Assembly: GCF_018199995.1 (NCBI RefSeq)
Contig: NZ_CP073579.1
Coordinates: 558,001-622,000 of the forward strand
DNA: 64,000 nt
Direction: 5' to 3'
Source of the DNA: Photobacterium sp. GJ3
Lineage (GTDB): Bacteria > Pseudomonadota > Gammaproteobacteria > Enterobacterales > Vibrionaceae
The translations under genes were made by a program, and so were the position numbers. Positions within the stretch are counted from its first letter, which is position 1. Every line of letters begins with the position of its first letter. A model generated the notes under the pieces. That model was not told where the DNA came from, did not search any database, and saw only the letters and a list, made by a program, of their open reading frames with translations. Below, piece after piece: positions 16,365 to 25,404 of the stretch.

Positions 16365-17027
16365 ATGAAGAAAAAGAGCTTATTGTGTTTAACCCTGTTA
16401 TTGACGGGGTGTGTGTCAACCGAGAGTCATCAAACGCCAGACGTTGCAGATACGAATGGAATCCCGCTGGAATCCGAGTCGATCGTCCAACCAGTCAGCC
16501 CGCCTGAAGTCGCCACGCCAGTGGAAGACGGACGGGTTGAACAGGTTGCAGTGCTGCTACCTGCCTCGAAAGCCAAACCTGCGGCAGTGAAGCCTAAGCC
16601 CCAGCCGGCTTATCTTAAAAAAACAGTGCTGAAAACAAAAGATGGCAAACTGATTTTGGGACGCCAAGAGTGGGTGTGGTTGAGCGCGGAGAAAAAATAC
16701 GTTCGTGCACATGTCGAACTCGATCAAAAGGAATCAACACTGGGGGTCACTGCGTTAACACTGTTTGAACGGGACGGACGGGAGTGGGTGAAGTTTCAAT
16801 CTCGAGGTAAAACATTCGAATTACCGGTTGTTCGCTGGCAGGGTAGTGAAGAAAACAGATTGGCTGTGGTTCAGCTTCGAACCAGACTTGGTGAACTGAA
16901 TGATATGACAGATTTTGTGTTGGTGGACGGCAAAGAGGTTCGGTTAGGGACTGATTTTACACGCGATGTTGCGATTGTCGATCTGACCCGGGAATATGTT
17001 CAGCCGAAACAAAAACTGACTCAGTAA
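16365..17027 (+). CDS. Lipoprotein with a RimB/ATP-dependent zinc protease-like domain lacking the usual DTG motif
   Basis: The 220 residues begin with a lipoprotein signal (LLTGC, Cys16), then a Pro-rich linker to about 85. The C-terminal half (GRQEWVWLSAEKKYVRAHVE, TALTLFERDGREWVKF, then RLGELNDMTDFVLV, and LGTDFTRDVAIVD) resembles the retropepsin-like family labelled ATP-dependent zinc protease or RimB. Where that family carries an active-site DTGA after the GRxEWV motif, this protein reads ELDQKES. It is therefore probably catalytically inactive, or a relative with another role such as binding. The family assignment is by eye. Confidence 0.72.
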   Translation: MKKKSLLCLTLLLTGCVSTESHQTPDVADTNGIPLESESIVQPVSPPEVATPVEDGRVEQVAVLLPASKAKPAAVKPKPQPAYLKKTVLKTKDGKLILGRQEWVWLSAEKKYVRAHVELDQKESTLGVTALTLFERDGREWVKFQSRGKTFELPVVRWQGSEENRLAVVQLRTRLGELNDMTDFVLVDGKEVRLGTDFTRDVAIVDLTREYVQPKQKLTQ

Positions 17028-17070
17028 AACACGGCTAGATTCGACTCAATCCCAATAAAAAGCCTTGAGA

Positions 17071-17104
17071 TTCAGGCAGCCGTGATATGGCTGCCTGAAT
17101 TGTT
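17071..17104. terminator. Intrinsic terminator between convergent genes
   Basis: A perfect 11-base stem (TTCAGGCAGCC 17071-17081 and GGCTGCCTGAA 17089-17099) has a seven-base loop. TTGTTG follows. It separates the lipoprotein gene from the DUF2797 gene. Confidence 0.75.
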
Positions 17105-17112
17105 GATGAGTT

Positions 17113-17940
17113 TTACTGATGGCTATCAGGCACCACAACAGAAACTTCGTAACTGGTGAATTTACGGATGTTAATCACACCCGTATCAAAAATCAGATAT
17201 TGCCCTTTGATACCGAGTAATACACCAGAGACCACAGGATCTTTGTCAAAGTTATGGGATGCGATTTTTGTTGGGTACTGATCGACCGGATAGTTGATTT
17301 CAATGATGTTTTCATCAAGTCGTTCGATGGCATCTGCGCCAAATTTCAATAAGAGATCCTGCAATCTGGATTCGATTTCAGGCAGTAAGCGTGCTGCTTC
17401 GGACTTCAGATCGATAGTCTCCGCATCACCTTTGAGCATGGCCCGCCAATTGGTTTTATCAGCAATAAATTCAGCCAGCGCGATTTCGACCAACCCGGAA
17501 AGGTGGCGGTTTTTCACTTTAAGGATTGGGAGTGCCTGTGTGGCGCCCTGATCAATCCAACGGGTTGGAATCTGGGTGTGCCGGGTGATCCCAACTTTCA
17601 GGCCGGATGTATTCGATAGATAAACATAATGGGGCACCATGCAGTGCGTTTCACCCCATTCTGGCTCCCGGCAGGTGCCTTGTGCATAATGGCAGGTTTC
17701 CGGCTTCATCACACACATGTCACAGCGGGCCAGCTTCTTCATACAGGGAAAGCAATGTCCCTGAGAATAACTCTTTTTGGTTTTCCGGCCGCAGGCGTCA
17801 CAGTAGATGTTGCCACTGAACGTGAGCTGGAGCGGCTGACCAATCAGCGGATTCAGCGCGAGTGCTTCCTCGCCGACCAATAGCTGATAATTCACGACAT
17901 CGCCCAGCGAGGCGCGCATTTTACTCAGAGTACCTTGCAT
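17113..17940 (-). CDS. DUF2797-family protein with zinc-binding cysteines
   Basis: This 275-residue cytoplasmic protein has an N-terminal strand region. A cysteine-rich section follows (YCDACGRKTKKSYSQGHCFP, then CMKKLARCDMCVMKPETC and GTCREPEWGETHC) that should bind zinc. The conserved block HYVYLSNTSGLKVGITR continues into TRWIDQGA. This is a full-length match by memory to DUF2797, common in Vibrio and Shewanella. The VYLSNTSGLKVGIT region recalls a GIY-YIG-like nuclease fold, but a function has not been shown to my knowledge. It is a single gene. Confidence 0.85.
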   Translation of the reverse strand: MQGTLSKMRASLGDVVNYQLLVGEEALALNPLIGQPLQLTFSGNIYCDACGRKTKKSYSQGHCFPCMKKLARCDMCVMKPETCHYAQGTCREPEWGETHCMVPHYVYLSNTSGLKVGITRHTQIPTRWIDQGATQALPILKVKNRHLSGLVEIALAEFIADKTNWRAMLKGDAETIDLKSEAARLLPEIESRLQDLLLKFGADAIERLDENIIEINYPVDQYPTKIASHNFDKDPVVSGVLLGIKGQYLIFDTGVINIRKFTSYEVSVVVPDSHQ

Positions 17941-18102
17941 ATCATTCTCTTACACATTGCTTGATGGGGGCGTTTTGGCCCTTATTTCAGTTCATTCTGA
18001 TGAGTGACAGTCACCTGAGGATTGCAGGAGGGATGACCTGTCTGAACTGAATTTTTTGTTTTTGGATGACCTGTTGAGTTTATCATCCCGAAGAAGCAGA
18101 TG

Positions 18103-18130
18103 AAAAAAACCGGCTGTATTCAGCCGGTTT
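18103..18130 (-). terminator. Intrinsic terminator for the cis/trans isomerase gene
   Basis: A ten-base-pair stem (AAACCGGCTG 18107-18116, loop TATT, CAGCCGGTTT 18121-18130) is preceded on the plus strand by a run of A, which is a U tract on the minus-strand transcript. Confidence 0.85.
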
Positions 18131-18140
18131 CTGCGTCGAA

Positions 18141-20537
18141 TTAGCGATTTTCCAGTCTGTTGTAGTCCAGTAATCCCCCTTCGATCGGGTGGTTCTGACG
18201 AAAGAGCGCATTGAGTTGATCACTGAACGCCCAAAACTCGGGAGCCGTTCGGCGCACCGCGACTTTATCCAGCAGCGCACGATAGTCCGCTTCACTGTAA
18301 ATTCGCTTGGCTTGCTGAACGACATCAGGCAGATCAGACTCTTTGACTCGCCAGAAAACGCTCGGGTAGCTGCCAATCAGGCCATGAACCAGCGTCAGGG
18401 AATCTTTCGAGGGCTGTCGGTTTTTTTCTTCTGCAAACAGGCTTGAGATGTTTTTATGCGCACTGTTGCGAAGCAGCGTCAGCAACTGCGGTTTCACGGA
18501 AGGATCCTCAGGTTCCACCATAATAAAGGTGAGTTCCGGGTACAGTGTTGCCTGCCGTCCTTGAATTCTCGCCAGTGCCTGTAGTTGGTAGATGCTGTCT
18601 TTTTTCAATTGCACGTTTGCCAGTGAGTAACGGGACAGATCCTGATCAACGGGGGCCAGCTTCGATTTCAGCATGCGCATCAATTCAGCTTTCGGATTGT
18701 CCGTCTGATACACGATCCCTGAGGGCTGGGAAAAGTCATTAATATCGCCTTGCAGGAACTTCTGCAGATGCTGATCGGCATCCTGATACCAATCTGCCAG
18801 TTCTGCACGCCGTGTTTCCGGGGGGAGCAGTGACAGGAAGTTGGATTCACCTTCCATACGCAGGAAATCCATATACATCCGGGTCAGTAATTGATGTCCG
18901 AAATTGCCATACACATCAAAACCAGCGACCAGCAGGTAGTGGATTCGTTCAATCAGTGAATAATCGATCACCCAGGCTGTTTTCGTGGGTTCACCAACTA
19001 AGCCTTTGGTGACAGTTGCACTGTCAAAATGACGAAAAATTGTCAGTGCCGCGTTGTCATTCAAGCCGTCACCATCCCAGATTAAGTCTGTGGTGAGGTG
19101 CTCTCCATGCTTGAAGGTATCATTCATGAAGGCATTCTTGGCCCGCAGGAATTTGCCCTGTTCTTTGGAAAACCTGATCCAATTATGTAAGGGAAGTGTG
19201 GTGCTTTCAGCTTCTGCCGGCATGCGCAGGTGACTGGCCTGAGATGTGTAGAACGCAGCGACTTTTGGCAGATCAGCCATATCCGGATCCACGAAAACAA
19301 CCCAGAACCTGTCGTGAATGACATTCAGCGCCAGTTGCCCACGGCATACAGGGCCTTTGATGAACCCCATGATGGTGTGTTGTGCGTTGTCGATCATATA
19401 TCGATAGCGCGCATTCACCGGTAATTGTTCAAATGCCAACAATGGGTTTGCAGCCAGTTCAGGTTGATATCCCGGTAATGCGCTGACTGTATATTCCGGT
19501 GTGATGAAATGGGCTTTCAGTCTTGCCAGCCGCTCATCGGTCAGTGAAAACGGCATATGCGTTTTATCAACGATCGTTTCCCGGACCGGTAAAATGCGGT
19601 AGTACACCCGGCTGACACCAGGATCATCAAAGGGTCTGCGTGTGGCGATTGGATCGACAGGTTGTCCCGGTGCTGTTTTTGAACGCACAATCCGGAAAAA
19701 GGTAGTCCGTCCGTTTTCTGTCGGTATATCCGGGAAATACAGATGCGAGACAAACCAGTGTTCGAACAGATACCGGGCTGTGAGCTGATGTTTGAAGTCA
19801 TTATGGTTGAGGAAGCTTTCCCATTTGCTGATTTCAGCTTTGGCGTTTTCTGGGATCTGATTTTGCGAGGCCATCGGCGCGCCGGCTGCAACCCAGTCCA
19901 TCAGCAGTTGATGTTCCTGATCGGCCAGTTTCGGCAGACCGTAGGGCATGCCCCAAAGTGGGTAGGATTGTTCATAAGCAGACATTTCTTCGATGGTCGG
20001 GCATTGCTGATTCCGATCCAGCGAGAAATCCCAGTCCCCGGATAGAATTTTCTGGTCGGGAAGCGGGTGGTTTTGCTTTAACGTCAGCATCCGTGCCAGC
20101 ACGCTGAGTTGCGTATTGGTTTCCGGCGTTTGCATCCGTTCGTTCAGAACCGCCTGAAACCCTTTCTGGCGCCAGACTTCTGTGCTGTGGGCATCGGCAA
20201 ACATTCGGGTTGTGTTCGCTGCGATCAGACGGGTTCCCTGATAGACTTTTTCTTTATTGGCGCCGCGATCGATCCCTTCAGCGGATGACATTTTAAGCTG
20301 GCAGGGGGCGTCATAACAGGCGTGGCAAACCACACAGCGATTCTCAATCAGAGGTTTGACTTCACTCAGGTAGCGTTGTGCCTGACTGGTTTCTATCGGG
20401 AGTATGCGGTGCTGCGGGACGGGCTTTCCGTAAAGTTGATCAAAGTTAAACCCTGCGTAAGTTGCACAACCGGAGCCAATCAGTGCCAGAAGCAGGAGGA
20501 GGGGCCGCTTGGCCAGTTTAGATAGATGGAAAGTCAT
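18141..20537 (-). CDS. cti: Fatty acid cis/trans isomerase, haem-containing lipoprotein
   Basis: Cti converts cis-unsaturated acyl chains of membrane phospholipids to trans in the periplasm, stiffening membranes under solvent, heat or osmotic stress. The protein from ATG 20537 is 798 residues. A lipoprotein-type signal ends GSGC (Cys24). The c-type haem site is CVVCH (Cys68, Cys71, His72), followed by ACYDAPCQLKMSSAEG. Characteristic later blocks include PETNTQLSVLARMLTLKQ, QCPTIEEMSAYEQSYPLWGMPYGLP and WVAAGAP. An upstream in-frame start (20567) would lengthen the N-region before the signal. Length fits the family. It is monocistronic with its own terminator. Confidence 0.94.
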   Translation of the reverse strand: MTFHLSKLAKRPLLLLLALIGSGCATYAGFNFDQLYGKPVPQHRILPIETSQAQRYLSEVKPLIENRCVVCHACYDAPCQLKMSSAEGIDRGANKEKVYQGTRLIAANTTRMFADAHSTEVWRQKGFQAVLNERMQTPETNTQLSVLARMLTLKQNHPLPDQKILSGDWDFSLDRNQQCPTIEEMSAYEQSYPLWGMPYGLPKLADQEHQLLMDWVAAGAPMASQNQIPENAKAEISKWESFLNHNDFKHQLTARYLFEHWFVSHLYFPDIPTENGRTTFFRIVRSKTAPGQPVDPIATRRPFDDPGVSRVYYRILPVRETIVDKTHMPFSLTDERLARLKAHFITPEYTVSALPGYQPELAANPLLAFEQLPVNARYRYMIDNAQHTIMGFIKGPVCRGQLALNVIHDRFWVVFVDPDMADLPKVAAFYTSQASHLRMPAEAESTTLPLHNWIRFSKEQGKFLRAKNAFMNDTFKHGEHLTTDLIWDGDGLNDNAALTIFRHFDSATVTKGLVGEPTKTAWVIDYSLIERIHYLLVAGFDVYGNFGHQLLTRMYMDFLRMEGESNFLSLLPPETRRAELADWYQDADQHLQKFLQGDINDFSQPSGIVYQTDNPKAELMRMLKSKLAPVDQDLSRYSLANVQLKKDSIYQLQALARIQGRQATLYPELTFIMVEPEDPSVKPQLLTLLRNSAHKNISSLFAEEKNRQPSKDSLTLVHGLIGSYPSVFWRVKESDLPDVVQQAKRIYSEADYRALLDKVAVRRTAPEFWAFSDQLNALFRQNHPIEGGLLDYNRLENR

Positions 20538-20654
20538 GGGCCTTTGGAAGTCTGCCATCAAAAACATTCAGTATAAGTGAACAATGCGTGATCTCAACTG
20601 TGAATAAACATTGTTCGATTCCGCGGCTTACTTCGGATCCGAATACTATCACTC

Positions 20655-20679
20655 AAAAAAAGGGAGCTGATCGCTCCCT
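20655..20679 (-). terminator. Intrinsic terminator for the gene at 20691
   Basis: A seven-base-pair stem (AGGGAGC and GCTCCCT, loop TGATC) is preceded on the plus strand by seven A, giving the U tract on the minus-strand RNA. Confidence 0.8.
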
Positions 20680-20690
20680 CTGAAAGATGA

Positions 20691-21143
20691 TTATTTGTTG
20701 AAGATAGCCTGAAACTCTTTCTTCATTGGTGGATGGCGACGCGCTTGCTTCAATTGCTTGCCCAGATCTTTTACGCAGTTACGCAGAACTTTGTCCAACA
20801 GCACTGCTTTATATTCACTTTGCTCTTCTTCACTCATGTGAGCCGGCAGTTGGGTCTCTTGCATTTCGCCCAGAAAATCAACACCGGCATAACTCTGGCT
20901 CAATGCAACTAAGGCATGGAACTGCTCAAAATTGTCCAGAACATTCTGGGCACTGGCTGGCAGCTCATCCCAGGCTTCACGTGATGTAGGCTCTGAGACT
21001 TTGTATACATTGACCAGCATGTTGAGTAATTCATCTGGTACTTGTTCAAATTCAACAACCTGACGCAGTTCTGGCGAACAATCGTCCAGTGTGTACTCAG
21101 TCGTTTCAACTTGGTCAAGGTCTTGCTTTTCAATCTCAGACAT
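20691..21143 (-). CDS. Uncharacterised acidic helical protein
   Basis: I do not recognise this 150-residue protein. The start at 21143 was chosen because TAGGA lies upstream. The longer frame begins at 21224 and would add a hydrophobic N-terminus, which could be a membrane anchor if that start is used. The sequence is acidic and mostly helical (SPELRQVVEFEQVPDELLNM, ASAQNVLDNFEQFHALVALS) and ends with a basic tail (GKQLKQARRHPPMKKEFQAI). No catalytic motif is visible. It stands alone, divergent from the diguanylate cyclase gene, with its own terminator. Confidence 0.78.
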   Translation of the reverse strand: MSEIEKQDLDQVETTEYTLDDCSPELRQVVEFEQVPDELLNMLVNVYKVSEPTSREAWDELPASAQNVLDNFEQFHALVALSQSYAGVDFLGEMQETQLPAHMSEEEQSEYKAVLLDKVLRNCVKDLGKQLKQARRHPPMKKEFQAIFNK

Positions 21144-21401
21144 ACAAATTCCTAAGGATATAAACGTAAAGGAAGCGAATGCTAATGACATAGTGCTAAA
21201 TGTCAATATAGATGAGTTTTTCAAATGAGAAGAATCTGGTCGCTTTCTTTCCGTGTGTTTGTGAAATGCACAAAGCTGTGTGAACTTGATTGTGAAACAC
21301 AGAGGTTGTGAGTTGTGTTGAGTAACTCATAATTTTTTCATGATGACTCTGTGCTATAAATGGTCAGAGAGAATGCGGAATAGATTCAACAGGATGCCTA
21401 A

Positions 21402-22349
21402 ATGGATGCAATGCGAATATTGCTGGTCGATGATGTACAGGTAGAAAGGTTGCAACTCGCGGTGCGATTGCAACGTCTCGGTCATGTCGTCGAAACGGTA
21501 GGCTCTGGAGCTGAGGCGATTCACCGATACCCAAATTTTGAGCCTGATCTGGTTTTAATGGATATCAGTATGCCGGATATGGATGGTGTTGAGGTCGTCC
21601 GGCAACTTCGTCGTCAGCATACGGAATGGGTTCCCATTATTTTTTTGAGTGGTCATGATGAACCAGAAATGATTGCCGAGGCCATTGATATGGGGGGCGA
21701 TGATTATCTGGTGAAGCCCGTGAATAAAATTGTGCTGGTTTCAAAGCTCAAAGCAATGCAGCGAATTGCAAATATGCGTCATCAACTGAAATCGACGTCG
21801 GAGCAACTGAGTATTGCGAACGAAAAGTTGTCAGAGCAGGTCAATGAAGACGGATTAACAAAAATCGCCAACCGGCGTTATCTGGATATTAAGCTGGCGG
21901 AATATATCTCGACCCATGGTCGGAGTAACAGTGCACTGACGGTGATTATGATCGACGTTGATCACTTTAAGCCGTACAACGATCATTATGGTCATTTGGA
22001 AGGTGACCGCTGCCTGCAAATGGTGGCCAGAGAACTGAAAGATAATTTCAGTCGAGCCGGGGAGTTGGTGGCTCGTTATGGTGGCGAGGAGTTTGTGGTT
22101 TTGTTGAGTCAGTGCGGTCAGGAGCGCGCGCTCAAAGAGTGTGAACGGCTGAAAAAATGTATTGAGCGGCTCGGAATCCCGCATACACGTTCCACGACAT
22201 CTGATTTTGTGACGGTCAGTCAGGGGATGCTGTCCTGGTATCCGACCGGACTGGAAACACCGGAGCATATTTACTCCATTGTTGATAAAGTTCTGTATCA
22301 GGCAAAAGGGCAAGGACGGAATTGCTTCATTGCTGCTGAATTTACCTGA
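21402..22349 (+). CDS. Response regulator with GGDEF diguanylate cyclase output
   Basis: This 315-residue protein makes cyclic di-GMP under control of phosphorylation. The receiver domain (about 4-120) has the acidic pair in LLVDD, phospho-acceptor Asp54 in LVLMDISMPDMDG and the switch Lys in DYLVKP. A coiled linker (about 125-150) leads to the GGDEF domain (about 150-312), with active site RYGGEEF at 225-231 and VDHFKPYNDHYGH. The inhibitory I-site, usually RxxD five residues before the motif, reads RAGE, so product inhibition may be weakened. No cognate kinase is adjacent. Confidence 0.93.
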   Translation: MDAMRILLVDDVQVERLQLAVRLQRLGHVVETVGSGAEAIHRYPNFEPDLVLMDISMPDMDGVEVVRQLRRQHTEWVPIIFLSGHDEPEMIAEAIDMGGDDYLVKPVNKIVLVSKLKAMQRIANMRHQLKSTSEQLSIANEKLSEQVNEDGLTKIANRRYLDIKLAEYISTHGRSNSALTVIMIDVDHFKPYNDHYGHLEGDRCLQMVARELKDNFSRAGELVARYGGEEFVVLLSQCGQERALKECERLKKCIERLGIPHTRSTTSDFVTVSQGMLSWYPTGLETPEHIYSIVDKVLYQAKGQGRNCFIAAEFT

Positions 22350-22505
22350 TTTCACGACCGATTGGCGAGACCTTCACCAGGCTTGATACGGTGATGGACT
22401 TTTCGCTTGTCGGAATATCTGACCATGCTAATCTCTCTTCAGGTCCGGCATGGCGCCGTCAGTCGCCATGCTGCTCTCTAGTGACAAGAAGAAGGATAAT
22501 AAAGT

Positions 22506-23177
22506 ATGGAAATGTCTCTTAGTTCGCAGGAAGCCAGAGTGATTGGCTGTTTGTTAGAAAAAGAAGTCACCACCCCAGATCAGTACCCACTGACGTTAAA
22601 TTCCCTGACTACAGCCTGTAACCAGAAAAGTAACCGTGAACCCGTGATGTCTCTGGATGAAGCGACCGTTTTGGATACCCTCGAAGGATTAAAATCGAAG
22701 CGCCTGATTCAGGAAGTCACAGGTTTCGGTAGCCGGGTGACAAAATATCAGCACCGGTTCTGCAACACCGAATTCAGTACGTTTCAGTTTACGGAGCAGG
22801 AAAAAGGCGCACTGTGTGTTCTGTTGTTGAGAGGCGCACAAACGGCCGGTGAAATCAGAACCCGCACAAATCGTCTGTGTCATTTTGCGGATGTCAAAGC
22901 TGCTGAACAAACGTTGGCTGCACTGGCAGAAGACAGCAAAGGTCCCTTTGTTTTGAAACTTCCCAGAGAGTCGGGGAAACGCGACAGTCGTTATATGCAT
23001 CTGTTCAGCGGCGAAGACTTCAGTCATTTATCCGCTGAATCAGAGAGCGCTGTCTCACCAGCGGTCAATGATGAAACAGAAGAGCGACTGACATCCCTTG
23101 AACATGAAGTTGATTCTCTGAAAGAAGAGCTCGCCTTACTGAAAGATAAAATCAGGGAGTTAAGTGAATCAGCGTGA
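22506..23177 (+). CDS. YceH/DUF480-family protein
   Basis: The 223-residue protein matches the YceH (UPF0502) family: [40 protein letters not shown] and [19 protein letters not shown]. It consists of two winged-helix-like domains and a C-terminal coiled coil (about 190-220). Its function is not established. DNA or protein binding is plausible from the fold. It overlaps the following GIY-YIG gene by 14 bases, so they share an operon. Confidence 0.92.
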   Translation: MEMSLSSQEARVIGCLLEKEVTTPDQYPLTLNSLTTACNQKSNREPVMSLDEATVLDTLEGLKSKRLIQEVTGFGSRVTKYQHRFCNTEFSTFQFTEQEKGALCVLLLRGAQTAGEIRTRTNRLCHFADVKAAEQTLAALAEDSKGPFVLKLPRESGKRDSRYMHLFSGEDFSHLSAESESAVSPAVNDETEERLTSLEHEVDSLKEELALLKDKIRELSESA

Positions 23178-23469
23178 TCCTGTACCAATCTGGTCTGTCT
23201 ATTTAATACGTACACGCTGTAATCGCCTATATTGTGGAGTAACGACGGATGTGAACCGTCGTTACTCTGAGCACCAGACCGGTAAAAAAGGGGCCCGATT
23301 TTTAAGAGGCAAGGGCCCTTTGACGCTCGCTTGGAGTGCCGGGGTTGGGGATAAGCGCAAGGCGATGCAGCTGGAATATAAAATCAAACAATTGACCAAG
23401 CCCGTGAAAGAGGCATTGGCTGCCAATCAAATTGATCTTGCTGAATTATTCCCTGCCTGTTTTGAATGA
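23164..23469 (+). CDS. GIY-YIG nuclease-fold protein (YhbQ type)
   Basis: The 101-residue single-domain protein starts at a GTG inside the yceH-like gene, with AGGGAG at 23154-23159 as ribosome site. The GIY-YIG core reads [23 protein letters not shown], with the second motif Tyr replaced in part (LYCGVT), then [14 protein letters not shown] and the family ending [15 protein letters not shown]. This is the UPF0213/YhbQ type, which has been linked to DNA cleavage, though a cellular role is unclear. Confidence 0.9.
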   Translation: MNQRDPVPIWSVYLIRTRCNRLYCGVTTDVNRRYSEHQTGKKGARFLRGKGPLTLAWSAGVGDKRKAMQLEYKIKQLTKPVKEALAANQIDLAELFPACFE

Positions 23470-23527
23470 ACGTCTGATTGAGTCAGTCGTTCATAAATTC
23501 TGACTTGCGTAGAAGTGGGGGTATATC

Positions 23528-23992
23528 GTGAAAGCTTCCTGGATTTCACGACCAGCAGCCGGGATCTGTCTGCTTGTCGTCTCATCTGCTTTGCCAGTGA
23601 ATGCCGCTGGCATCAGCAACCATCCAAAACCTGGACAGCCATTGAGTGACAATGCTGTTCGCCTGATGAATCTGTACACCACTTATATGCTGAAAGATGC
23701 GGTCTTACAGGGATGCTCCCGAAGCGGGGATGAAACCCGCCGACAGGTGAATCATCAGTACATTGAGTATTCCCGTCTTGCATTGGAGTACATTCAGGCC
23801 GGACGTTTCGTGGTCAAAGAACAGCTGCCAAAGGTTGAATTGATGGCCTGGCAGGAAAAATTAGCCAGCTCACAACATTATTATGCAAATGGCTTTAGTG
23901 AATTTTCGGATGAGCGTGTAACATTGGAGTGTCAGCATCTTGCGAACGCTCTGGAAGCAATGAACCAGCGTTTTGCAGCACTGAGGCGCTGA
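23528..23992 (+). CDS. Uncharacterised exported protein
   Basis: This 154-residue protein starts at a GTG with a G-rich site seven bases upstream. A signal peptide (about 1-26, ending VNA) indicates export. The mature part (NAVRLMNLYTTYMLKDAVLQ, then GCSRSGDETRRQVNHQYIEY) is helical, with two cysteines near 62 and 137 that could pair. I know no function. It is 59 bases after the GIY-YIG gene and 32 bases before yaeQ, all rightward, so they could be co-transcribed. Confidence 0.8.
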   Translation: MKASWISRPAAGICLLVVSSALPVNAAGISNHPKPGQPLSDNAVRLMNLYTTYMLKDAVLQGCSRSGDETRRQVNHQYIEYSRLALEYIQAGRFVVKEQLPKVELMAWQEKLASSQHYYANGFSEFSDERVTLECQHLANALEAMNQRFAALRR

Positions 23993-24024
23993 TTTTATTG
24001 ACTCAATTATCTGGAATCCCAAAT

Positions 24025-24573
24025 ATGGCTCTGAAAGCCACGATTTATAAAGCACAATTAAATGTCGCTGACATGGACAGAGACTGTTATCTGGACGGTT
24101 CTTTCACGTTAGCATGCCATCCTTCTGAAACCCTGCAACGCCTGATGCTACGCGTTCTGGCGTGGGGACTGAATGCAGATCCTGAATTAACTTTTACCAA
24201 AGGCCTTTGTGAAACCGATGAGCCAGACCTTTGGAAAAAAAATCTGAATGACGAGATTGAAATCTGGGTAGAGCTCGGCCTTCCTGATGAGAAAAGGATC
24301 CGAAAAGCCGCACAGAAATCGACACAAGTTGTCATTTATGCATATGGTGACCATGCAGCGCCTGTGTGGTGGCAAGCGATGAAGTCCAAAGCCACCCAGT
24401 ATAAGAATGTCACCGTTGTTTTTATCGATGATGAAGTCATGGACAGCATGGCTGACATGGTAGCGCGAACCATGCAGCTGCAGTTGACCATCGAAGGTGA
24501 GCATGCCTGGTTATCATCTACTTCGGCGAACTGTACGATTTTGCCACAGTGGTGGCAGCGTTCTGCATCATAA
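24025..24573 (+). CDS. yaeQ: YaeQ-family protein
   Basis: This 182-residue cytoplasmic protein matches YaeQ over its full length: MALKATIYKAQLNVADMDRD, ACHPSETLQRLMLRVLAW, EPDLWKKNLNDEIEIWVELG and GLPDEKRIRKAAQKS. The fold resembles PD-(D/E)XK nucleases; the segment DEIEIWVELGLPDEKR fits that pattern. A role in RfaH-related transcription was once proposed and later questioned. The start at 24025 is chosen by homology; upstream in-frame sequence lies within the previous gene. A strong terminator follows. Confidence 0.92.
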   Translation: MALKATIYKAQLNVADMDRDCYLDGSFTLACHPSETLQRLMLRVLAWGLNADPELTFTKGLCETDEPDLWKKNLNDEIEIWVELGLPDEKRIRKAAQKSTQVVIYAYGDHAAPVWWQAMKSKATQYKNVTVVFIDDEVMDSMADMVARTMQLQLTIEGEHAWLSSTSANCTILPQWWQRSAS

Positions 24574-24591
24574 CTTGAAAAGTAAAAACAG

Positions 24592-24619
24592 AAGAGTGGT
24601 CTCACGCCACTCTTTTTTT
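24592..24619 (+). terminator. Intrinsic terminator after yaeQ
   Basis: An eight-base-pair stem (AAGAGTGG and CCACTCTT, seven-base loop) runs directly into seven or more T. Confidence 0.9.
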
Positions 24620-24690
24620 GCCGGATGATTTTCGTTTGCGGGTTGAACGTACTGTGTCGTAAATCACCCCAGATGATGTAACGCCTGTGT

Positions 24691-25302
24691 TTACTGGTTC
24701 ACAGAGGGGCGCTGGCTGACTTTCGTAAACCATGCATGCAACGATGGCAGTGATGGATTGACCGTGATGTCTAGATTCTTCATGAAATTACACATCACGA
24801 ATGCAGTAATGTCGGCGACAGAAAATTGATCGCCCGCGATATACGCCGACTGAGATAGACGTTGGTCTAATTCTGGCAGAAAAGCCAGCAGTCGTTCTTT
24901 GGAAACTTGTCCCCAGCTTTCCACGCAGGTTTCTCTGTCCTGATAGATGCCTGTTAAATTTCTGAATGATTGCATTGCAACAAATAAGCCTTTGAATTCA
25001 ACGATTCGCTGCCACATCTCAATGTGAGCTTTTTCGAGGGCGGTCCGGCCAAACAGTGAATGCTCAGAAGGATACATTTCATCAAAATAACGGCAAATCG
25101 CAAGAGATTCACAGATTGTTGTGCCATCCTCTAATTCCAGAACCGGGATCAGACCATTTGCGCTTTTTTCCTGAAACGATGCAGACAGATTTTCACCGCC
25201 ACGAATGTCAACGGAAACGCGTTCGATATCAAGGTTCATTTCAGCGAGAAAAATGCTGACACGACGTGCACTCGGGGATGGAGCAAGTTCATAGATTTTC
25301 AT
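24691..25302 (-). CDS. Glutathione S-transferase family protein
   Basis: The 203 residues show the thioredoxin-like N-terminal domain (MKIYELAPSPSARRVSIFLA, with the glutathione-binding NGLIPVLELEDGTTICES, about 55-75) and a helical C-terminal domain (YIAGDQFSVADITAFVMC). The catalytic residue is probably one of the serines in SPSARR. GAGGAAA directly upstream supports the start at 25302. It is divergent from a TetR-family regulator across 102 bases, a common layout in which the regulator represses the enzyme gene. The substrate is unknown. Confidence 0.92.
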   Translation of the reverse strand: MKIYELAPSPSARRVSIFLAEMNLDIERVSVDIRGGENLSASFQEKSANGLIPVLELEDGTTICESLAICRYFDEMYPSEHSLFGRTALEKAHIEMWQRIVEFKGLFVAMQSFRNLTGIYQDRETCVESWGQVSKERLLAFLPELDQRLSQSAYIAGDQFSVADITAFVMCNFMKNLDITVNPSLPSLHAWFTKVSQRPSVNQ

Positions 25303-25333
25303 GGTTTCCTCTTTATCAGAATGATCGTTTAGA

Positions 25334-25358
25334 ATAGAATCTATAGCCATAAATGGCT
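25334..25358. promoter_or_regulatory. Candidate operators in the GST/TetR intergenic region
   Basis: Two abutting palindromes lie between the divergent genes: ATAGA-A-TCTAT (25334-25344) and AGCCAT-AA-ATGGCT (25345-25358). TetR-family proteins bind such sites, so these are candidate operators for the adjacent regulator. Neither is proven. Confidence 0.45.
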
Positions 25359-25404
25359 TTGCGTCAAGTCTGTATACTGAAAAATAAAGCCTGAGAGAGA
25401 AAGT

